Part shown: one piece after another, positions 6,658 through 11,487 of the stretch
Numbering within the stretch: the first letter of the stretch is position 1
Layout: every line of letters begins with the position of its first letter
NCBI GenBank assembly: GCA_002726865.1
Contig: PBSW01000051.1
Location: 1 to 11,487, forward strand
DNA: 11,487 nt
Origin: Candidatus Bathyarchaeota archaeon
GTDB lineage: Archaea; Thermoproteota; Bathyarchaeia; TCS64
Direction: 5' to 3'
The notes under the pieces: generated by a model
Seen by the model: only the letters and a program-made list of their open reading frames with translations
Database searches by the model: none
What the model was told of the DNA's origin: nothing
Made by a program: the position numbers and the translations under genes

Positions 6658-8916
6658 CTATCCGTGAAGCTCTTCTACTAAGTAATTCAACAAAACAATA
6701 GCAGTCTTCTTGTCTAATGGTTCATTGTTAGTTCCACATTTTGATGAGTAGATACATGAGGGGCACCCCTCCTCGCATTTACAATCTTTAACGAGATTTA
6801 ATATAGTCCCCAAGAGCTCAGGTAACAACTCATGGAGTTTTTCTGATAACCCAATTCCACCCTTGTATCCATCATATACGAAAATCGTTGGTTCCATAGT
6901 ATCTCGATGAAGTTCAGTGGAAACCCCCCCGAGATCTCTTGGGTCACACATTGCATGTAATGGAGAAATTGCTATCATGGCATGCTCTATCGCATGCAAT
7001 CCTCCAGCCAAGTCCAAGCCTGAACTACGAATACGAGATACAATAGACGAAGGAATGGTAAACCAGAATCCGATTGAAGGGAAATTTAGTGGAGGAAGAT
7101 TGAGTGGGTGCTTGGAAATTACTTTCTCATTACGCATTCTTCGATATTCAATGTAATACTCAGTAACATCTACTTTTCCTAATCCCGATTTGATCCCACG
7201 GTTTAGTTCATTTATTCTACTCTTGATGGAGATGTCGATTGTTTTTAGAGCCTCAGTGTAATACCCTGGGTCAGCTTCTTCAACACGAGCCACTAAACTA
7301 TTGAGGTCTAATGAATTTACCTGATATGGTTCACCTTGATGAAGAAAAATTGCTCCTTCATGCACCTCTCTATATGCCTGAGTGATGTCCATTGTCTCAA
7401 GTGCCCTAGAATAATGGAAAACTGTAACCGTTTGATCTGAAATGTTGTTTAACTTAACTCTAGTTTCGGGTCTAAAAGTACCTGAATACATCCACCCTTC
7501 TTGCCTTTTCTTAATTAATCGTTTTTCGGACAATTCATCGATTGATTGAAGATAGCCTTCGGAGAAGTAATCTATGTCTCTGTCTGATAGGGGCAGCTCA
7601 TTGGATGCACACATAACATGCCCAATAGTTATGTAAGGATTATCAAGGTTAATTACCGCATTCTCAGGGTTCCTCCTGAAAAAGTCCTGAGGATGGTTCA
7701 TAAAATATTGATCTAAGGGGTCCTGAAAAGCAACGAGGAAAACAACAGAGTCATCTATCAATCGTCCCGCTCTCCCTGCCTGTTGCCAAGTGGATATCAC
7801 AGTTCCTGGATATCCTGACATTATAACACAGTCAAGTGAACCAATGTCGATGCCAAGCTCTAATGCGTTAGTTGTAACGACGCCTGATATCTCTCTCTGT
7901 TTTAAGCCTCTTTCTATTTTTCTCCGCTCTTCAGGGTGATATCCTGCGCGGTAAGAGTATACGGCATCAGCGAGTTCTGGGTGGGTACGGTCGAGGTCTT
8001 GTTTAACCCATATCCCAATTAACTCAGCCATTTTACGGGATTTAGTAAAACATAGTGTCTGGAGTTCTTCCCGGATACAATAGGATAATAATGTCCTGGT
8101 TTCTTGATGGGTTGATCTTCGAGTTAAATCATCATCAATGAATGGAGGATTCCAGAAGATGAAACTCTTTTTCCCTGATTCAGAGCTATCACTTGAGATA
8201 ACATGGAAATCCTTTCCTGTGAGTTTCTTTGAATGCTCTTTTGGATTGGCGATAGTAGCCGAAGATAGGATATACTGCGGATTCGAGCCATAAAAACGAC
8301 AGATTCTTTGAATCCGTCTTATGAGGAGTGCAATATGAGATCCAAATACTCCTCGATATGTGTGTGACTCATCTATTATTATGAATTGTAAATTCTCATA
8401 GAAATTTTTCCATAAATGGTGCCAGTGGAGATAATGATGGAGTCCGTATGGATTAGTTAGTACTATGCGTGCCTTGTCTCTGATGCGTCGTTTGTCGTCT
8501 CGTGATGTATCACCATCATATATTTTTGGATGAACTGAGATGCCTGTTTCCTTTTCCATGATTAAAAGAACATTTTGTTGATCGTTTGTCAGGGCTTTCA
8601 TTGGGTATATGTATAGAGCACGAGCTTGTGGATCCATTGATAACGCCTCAAAGACAGGTATGTTGAATGCAAGTGTTTTTCCTGAGGCTGTGGGGGTTGT
8701 AATGACAATGTTTTCACCTTTTCGTGCTAGGTTAATTGCATCTGCTTGATGTTTATAGAGAGTGATATCACGATTGTCAAGATATTGTTGTAGCGAGGGT
8801 GATAGAGGGGTCTCAAGTGTTCCTTGTACCTCTTTTTTTCGAGGTAAGAATTCGATATGCTCAATTTGGCCTTTATAGCCCTCAAGTTTTATTAATCCTT
8901 TAATGAAAGATTCCAT
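6658..8916 (-). CDS. DEAD/DEAH-box helicase with DUF1998 zinc-cysteine C-terminus (MrfA/YprA/Hrq1-like)
   Basis: A 752-residue superfamily 2 helicase, nearly the size of Bacillus MrfA. It has a Q-motif-like LYKHQADAI (53-61), Walker A TPTASGKT (74-81), motif Ia YPMKALT (104-110), motif II DESH (182-185), motif III SAT (219-221), motif V TTNALELGIDIG (348-359) and motif VI QQAGRAGR (378-385). The C-terminal DUF1998/MZB region has HAIEHAMIAI (641-650) and YDGYKGGIG (681-689), then the cysteine cluster C712-x-C714-x3-C718-P-x-C721-x5-C727, likely a zinc site. All catalytic motifs look intact. Family members are 3'-5' DNA helicases; MrfA acts in mitomycin lesion repair and Hrq1 in crosslink repair. 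The gene is visibly more AT-rich than hyuAB. It is preceded by SD-like GGGGTGA (8927-8933) and a clear TATA box, and lies divergent to the AlkD gene. A repair role is family inference. Confidence 0.93.
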   Translation of the reverse strand: MESFIKGLIKLEGYKGQIEHIEFLPRKKEVQGTLETPLSPSLQQYLDNRDITLYKHQADAINLARKGENIVITTPTASGKTLAFNIPVFEALSMDPQARALYIYPMKALTNDQQNVLLIMEKETGISVHPKIYDGDTSRDDKRRIRDKARIVLTNPYGLHHYLHWHHLWKNFYENLQFIIIDESHTYRGVFGSHIALLIRRIQRICRFYGSNPQYILSSATIANPKEHSKKLTGKDFHVISSDSSESGKKSFIFWNPPFIDDDLTRRSTHQETRTLLSYCIREELQTLCFTKSRKMAELIGIWVKQDLDRTHPELADAVYSYRAGYHPEERRKIERGLKQREISGVVTTNALELGIDIGSLDCVIMSGYPGTVISTWQQAGRAGRLIDDSVVFLVAFQDPLDQYFMNHPQDFFRRNPENAVINLDNPYITIGHVMCASNELPLSDRDIDYFSEGYLQSIDELSEKRLIKKRQEGWMYSGTFRPETRVKLNNISDQTVTVFHYSRALETMDITQAYREVHEGAIFLHQGEPYQVNSLDLNSLVARVEEADPGYYTEALKTIDISIKSRINELNRGIKSGLGKVDVTEYYIEYRRMRNEKVISKHPLNLPPLNFPSIGFWFTIPSSIVSRIRSSGLDLAGGLHAIEHAMIAISPLHAMCDPRDLGGVSTELHRDTMEPTIFVYDGYKGGIGLSEKLHELLPELLGTILNLVKDCKCEEGCPSCIYSSKCGTNNEPLDKKTAIVLLNYLVEELHG

Positions 8917-8926
8917 TCTTCAACTC

Positions 8927-8933
8927 TCACCCC
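8927..8933 (-). promoter_or_regulatory. Shine-Dalgarno-like site of the helicase gene
   Basis: GGGGTGA on the minus strand lies 10 bases before ATG 8916. It differs by one base from the ideal GAGGTGA and supports this ATG as the start. Confidence 0.5.
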
Positions 8934-8957
8934 ATCATTGTGTAATAGCCAAGGAAG

Positions 8958-8965
8958 CTTTTATA
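8958..8965 (-). promoter_or_regulatory. TATA box of the helicase gene
   Basis: TATAAAAG on the minus strand, in the context ATTCTATAAAAGC, is a near-ideal archaeal TATA box. A transcription start about 25 bases downstream would fall around 8935-8940, just before the GGGGTGA ribosome site. This gives a leader of roughly 20 bases. Confidence 0.6.
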
Positions 8966-8991
8966 GAATAATGTTAGAAGCATTAACGTGA

Positions 8992-9180
8992 GTCTGTTTT
9001 AGCACCCAGAAGCTAATTGATCGCCTCAAGAAATCTAATCTCTATATGGAATACCCTTGCGGAGCTGAGCACAAACTATCAGACCTATCACTATTTGATG
9101 GAACCAAGCCATTTCCCTCTGAAGTTGAAGAGGTTCAGGAGCAATATGAAGATCTAGTGAAGGTACAGCAGAGGTCATGA
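8992..9180 (+). pseudogene. N-terminal fragment of a probable Holliday-junction-resolvase-like endonuclease
   Basis: The plus-strand frame from 8992 to the TGA at 9178-9180 includes LIDRLKKSNLYMEYPCGAEH (9013-9072), then KLSDLSLFDGTKPFP and an acidic, coiled-coil-like EVEEVQEQYEDLVK. This resembles, from memory, the N-terminal part of archaeal proteins annotated as related to Holliday-junction resolvases (S-N-L-Y-L-E-x-P...C-G-x-x-x-x-L-S-D-A-x-L-F-D-G-T-K-P). There the coiled coil is followed by a PD-(D/E)XK nuclease core, which is missing here. There is no good start: an ATG at 9046 lies inside the conserved part, and a TGA at 8989 closes the frame upstream. The frame ends by running into a zinc-ribbon relic. 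I read it as truncated at both ends. Confidence 0.45.
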
Positions 9181-9232
9181 ATGGGAAGCATTTGTAAGAA
9201 GCAGGATAGGTGGAACTGGGTGTCCAGACTGC
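9149..9232 (+). pseudogene. Relic zinc-ribbon repeat, copy 3, with both tryptophans mutated to stops
   Basis: The frame at 9149 reads K-I-stop-stop-R-Y-S-R-G-H-E-W-E-A-F-V-R-S-R-I-G-G-T-G-C-P-D-C. It matches copy 1 at 22 of 28 codons. The signature W-W-R-C has become TAG, TGA, AGG, TAC; the two tryptophan codons and the Cys codon each differ from copy 1 by a single G-to-A change. The frame then continues for about ten codons to a TAA at 9260. The N-terminal half of the repeat is not present; instead the sequence to the left reads, in another frame, as the resolvase-like fragment. Clearly non-functional. Confidence 0.65.
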
Positions 9233-9336
9233 AACAGAGAACTCAGAAGCTGCAGAAATTAAGGTCTTTCTCGCGTGCATTTGAACTTGTAAAAAAAGGG
9301 GAAGGAGGCGGGGGATATATCGCCACCAGGAGCAGA

Positions 9337-9382
9337 GTTAGAATCTCTCCCGGGCTGCCATTAGATTCTCCCGGGTCAACCA
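9337..9382 (+). repeat. Tandem repeat resembling the 3' tail of a tRNA, ending in CCA twice
   Basis: Two adjacent units are TTAGAATCTCTCCCGGG + CTGCCA (9338-9360) and TTAGATTCTCCCGGG + TCAACCA (9361-9382). The first looks like a degenerate T-arm plus acceptor tail: stem AGAG (9334-9337), loop TTAGAAT, stem CTCT, then CCGGGCT, G, CCA. The loop has A where the invariant C56 should be. No matching 5' acceptor strand (AGCCCGG) or complete cloverleaf is visible upstream, so this is not a functional tRNA gene. It may be the 3' tRNA scar left at an integration site, or an unrelated repeat upstream of the AlkD promoter. Confidence 0.45.
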
Positions 9383-9413
9383 AACCTCACATACAACCTT
9401 TTTTGCGCGCACG

Positions 9414-9422
9414 ATTTATTTT
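9414..9422 (+). promoter_or_regulatory. TATA-like box of the AlkD-type gene (leaderless)
   Basis: ATTTATTTT is centred about 24 bases before ATG 9442, after a GC-rich GCGCACG that could serve as a factor B recognition element. No Shine-Dalgarno sequence lies before the ATG. The spacing predicts a transcript starting at or within a few bases of the start codon. Confidence 0.5.
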
Positions 9423-9441
9423 GGACTATTAATTATAGCCT

Positions 9442-10143
9442 ATGTCAATTCATGAGGAGGTAAAGGCTGAGTTAGAGAAACTTTCTGATCCGAAGCATGC
9501 GATGAAGCTTCAAGGATTCTTTAAGACTGGTAAGGGCGAGTATGGAGAAGGGGATGTTTTCATCGGTGTACGTGTTCCAGATCAACGGCGAATTGCGAAA
9601 AAGTACAGGGATGCTTCGTTATCTGATGTTTTAGAGCTTTTTCGGAGCGAGATACATGAACACAGGTTAACCTCGTTGTTCATTATAATTGAGCAATTCA
9701 GCAATGGAGACGAGGAAGCAAGACGTCGGATTGTTGATCTGTATCTATGTAATACGGCTTATGTGAATAACTGGGATCTTGTAGATAGTAGTGCGCATAA
9801 GATTCTGGGTGCCTGGTTGGTTGACAAGTCGAGGGGCGTGCTCTATGACCTGGCTAGATCCGAGAGTGTCTGGGAGAGGCGAATTTCGATTATATCGACT
9901 TTTGCATTCATTCGTCGTGGAGATCTGGTGGACTCACTTGCTTTGGCTGGGGCTTTGGTTTGTGATGCGCATGACTTGATCCATAAGGCATCGGGTTGGG
10001 TATTGCGGGAGATAGGGAAAAAAGACCCATCAGTCTTGGAAGAGTTTCTTACAGAACATTTCGAGACGATGCCAAGAACGATGTTGCGATATGCAATAGA
10101 ACGGTTACCAGAGGAGCGGAGAAGGTTCTATATGGGAAGGTAG
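9442..10143 (+). CDS. AlkD-type DNA alkylation repair glycosylase
   Basis: A 233-residue all-helical HEAT-like-repeat protein of the DNA alkylation repair family (PF08713), the normal length. AlkD removes positively charged N3- and N7-alkylated purines without flipping the base. The key residues of Bacillus cereus AlkD (Trp109, Asp113, Arg148, Trp187) have clear counterparts here: W111 and D115 in the motif [10 protein letters not shown], an arginine in the WERR block (146 or 147), and W186 in [13 protein letters not shown]. The N-terminal part carries the family block [13 protein letters not shown] (35-47). It therefore looks catalytically competent. It is monocistronic or leads toward pepF with a 72-base gap, and is divergent from the helicase. 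The start is supported by the leaderless promoter spacing. Confidence 0.92.
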   Translation: MSIHEEVKAELEKLSDPKHAMKLQGFFKTGKGEYGEGDVFIGVRVPDQRRIAKKYRDASLSDVLELFRSEIHEHRLTSLFIIIEQFSNGDEEARRRIVDLYLCNTAYVNNWDLVDSSAHKILGAWLVDKSRGVLYDLARSESVWERRISIISTFAFIRRGDLVDSLALAGALVCDAHDLIHKASGWVLREIGKKDPSVLEEFLTEHFETMPRTMLRYAIERLPEERRRFYMGR

Positions 10144-10215
10144 TGCGCGGCCGAGAAATTCATAAGTTCTAATTACTAAACAGCAGTTTGACTGATCACC
10201 TTGAGAAAAGAACAG

Positions 10216-11487
10216 ATGAGATGGGACCTATCGCAGCTCGTTGTGAGCACAGACCCAGTTTCCGTCAGGAGCACGCTAGAGGTCATGGTGGCTGAATCCG
10301 CGAAGTTCCGAGATAAGTACTACGGCATTATCAGCGAGTTGGATGCTGCTGGTCTCTTGGAGCTCCTGGAGCTGAGCGACTCCCTGACCCTCAAGTATAG
10401 AGCCATTGCACTCTACTGCAGCCTGCTCTACTCAGCTAACGCCCTCGATGACACCGCCAAGCAACTCAACGACGCCTCCAAAACCTCCATTACAAAGATG
10501 AGCCAGACCCTAGCCTTTATCGACATCGAGATGGGAAAGCTCATCGCCAGCAACCCTGCCCTCATCGAGGACCCCTCCCTCGCGGAGTACAAGCATTACC
10601 TGAAGAGGACCCTGAGGACCGTGCCCCACATGCTCTCAGATAAAGAGGAACAGCTGATCCTCGCCAAGGACAAGAACGGCGTCGACGCTTGGCAGCAGCT
10701 TCAAAACGACTGGCTCTCAACCCGGACATACAAGATCGACGTGGAAGGCGAAAAAAAGACAATGCCCTACGGAGAGATCATTGGCCTCTTTCAGAACCCC
10801 GATCGCGACCTCAGAATGCGGGCGAACAAGATCGTCTACGAGGAGCTGGGCAGGGACGAAATAATCTGGGCTAGCGCTATCCGGTCCGTCTGCACCGACC
10901 ATCTGCAAATTAGCGATCTCAGGAGTTACCCAACTGCTATGACCCAGAGCCTCATTGCCAACGACGTCGACAAGGAGACTATTGATAGTCTCATGGACGC
11001 CATCGTGAAGAGTACAGAACTCTATCGTCGATACTTGAAGCTCAAGGCCAAGCTAATGGGCCTTGATAAGTTGGCCAACTGGGACATCGTGGCCCCCCTT
11101 CCTAACATCCCAGAGATGGTGTATACCTGGGAGGAATCCAGAGAGGAAGTTGTCTCCGCATACTCCAACTTCGATAAACAACTTGGTGGCTGGGCTAACG
11201 AGATGTTTGAACGAAATCACATAGACGGGGAGGTAAGGAAAGGGAAGAGTTCCGGGGCCTTTTGCGCAACATGGTTGGCCGGCAAGTCAGCATACATGCT
11301 GCAAAGCTTCAACGGCACCATGATGAACGTCAGCACCTTGGCCCATGAGTTGGGCCATGCCATCCACGCCTACCTAGGCTCAAGGGCCCAAAAGCCTAGT
11401 AACTATAACATTGGGAGCTGTATAGCTGAGTGCGGCAGTAACTTTGGCGAGCTCCTGCTCTTTGATAGACTCCTTTCCAAAGCGGAT
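10216..11487 (+). CDS. pepF: Oligoendopeptidase F-like M3 metallopeptidase, 3' end beyond the window
   Basis: Zinc metallopeptidase of family M3, which cleaves short peptides in the cytoplasm. The frame is open from here to the window end (424 codons of about 590-600 expected). The active site H-E-L-G-H is at 377-381 (11344-11358), and the likely third zinc ligand is the Glu of I-A-E-C-G-S (405), 24 residues later, as in the family. The product begins MRWDLSQLV, matching the usual M-x-W-D-L-S start of archaeal and bacterial PepF proteins, so I choose ATG 10216. An in-frame TTG at 10201 adds five residues and is the alternative; neither has a strong ribosome site. The third codon position is rich in C and G compared with the upstream repair genes, suggesting high expression or a different history. 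No signal peptide. Confidence 0.93.
   Translation, partial: MRWDLSQLVVSTDPVSVRSTLEVMVAESAKFRDKYYGIISELDAAGLLELLELSDSLTLKYRAIALYCSLLYSANALDDTAKQLNDASKTSITKMSQTLAFIDIEMGKLIASNPALIEDPSLAEYKHYLKRTLRTVPHMLSDKEEQLILAKDKNGVDAWQQLQNDWLSTRTYKIDVEGEKKTMPYGEIIGLFQNPDRDLRMRANKIVYEELGRDEIIWASAIRSVCTDHLQISDLRSYPTAMTQSLIANDVDKETIDSLMDAIVKSTELYRRYLKLKAKLMGLDKLANWDIVAPLPNIPEMVYTWEESREEVVSAYSNFDKQLGGWANEMFERNHIDGEVRKGKSSGAFCATWLAGKSAYMLQSFNGTMMNVSTLAHELGHAIHAYLGSRAQKPSNYNIGSCIAECGSNFGELLLFDRLLSKAD

Noticed and set aside
9307..9324. GGCG...CGCC small hairpin with a GATATATC palindrome
   Set aside because: Four-pair stem only; too short to separate from chance.
9300..9382. A complete tRNA gene
   Set aside because: Only a T-arm/acceptor-like 3' tail is visible; no pairing 5' acceptor strand, D-arm or convincing anticodon arm, and the invariant C of the T-loop is replaced.
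9181..9432. 83-codon plus-strand ORF containing RSRVRISPGLP
   Set aside because: The peptide is what a tRNA 3' end looks like when translated, and the ORF crosses the zinc-ribbon relic in the wrong frame; not a protein gene.
10562..10908. Several 60-66 codon ORFs on both strands near 10.6-10.9 kb
   Set aside because: They overlap the pepF frame, which is continuous here and matches the M3 family; these are shadows of a GC-rich coding region.

Overview
The window looks like a piece of an archaeal chromosome from an uncultured lineage that I cannot place further. The evidence is short AT-rich promoters with TATA-like boxes at archaeal spacing (upstream of the helicase, the alkylation-repair gene and the transporter), apparently leaderless starts, and an M3 peptidase of the kind common in archaea. 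A bacterial origin is not strictly excluded.

Layout. Positions 1-5491 hold a minus-strand catabolic block. hyuA (ATP-dependent hydantoinase/oxoprolinase A subunit) is followed, with a 4-base overlap, by hyuB (B subunit). Next comes a 12-helix MFS transporter of the monocarboxylate/oxalate-formate type with its own promoter, then possibly the start of another gene cut by the window edge. Together these probably import and hydrolyse (or carboxylate) a cyclic amide or related compound; the substrate cannot be read from sequence. Positions 5513-6657 hold no intact conserved gene. They contain a strong hairpin, a fragment with a restriction-nuclease-like flavour, broken copies of a treble-clef zinc-binding repeat (W-W-R-C-x3-H...C-P-D-C, PF14311/DUF4379-like), and a small basic ORF sitting inside one of these copies. 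Positions 6658-8916 (minus) encode a complete superfamily 2 helicase with a C-terminal DUF1998/zinc-cysteine module (YprA/MrfA/Hrq1 type).

Positions 8917-9441 form a second gene graveyard: the helicase promoter, the N-terminal piece of a probable Holliday-junction-resolvase-like protein, a third zinc-ribbon relic in which both tryptophan codons have become stops, and a tandem pair of short repeats resembling the CCA-ending 3' tail of a tRNA. Then on the plus strand come an AlkD-type DNA glycosylase (9442-10143, apparently leaderless) and the first about 424 codons of an oligoendopeptidase F-like M3 metallopeptidase (10216 to the window end).

The helicase and AlkD genes are divergent neighbours. 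In Bacillus, MrfA-type helicases act in repair of mitomycin damage and AlkD excises alkylated bases, so the pair may be a small alkylation/crosslink repair neighbourhood. That link is inference from gene families and proximity. The two decayed intervals flanking the helicase suggest that it sits in a region of past insertion and deletion. I found no CRISPR array, complete rRNA or tRNA gene, or intact transposase.
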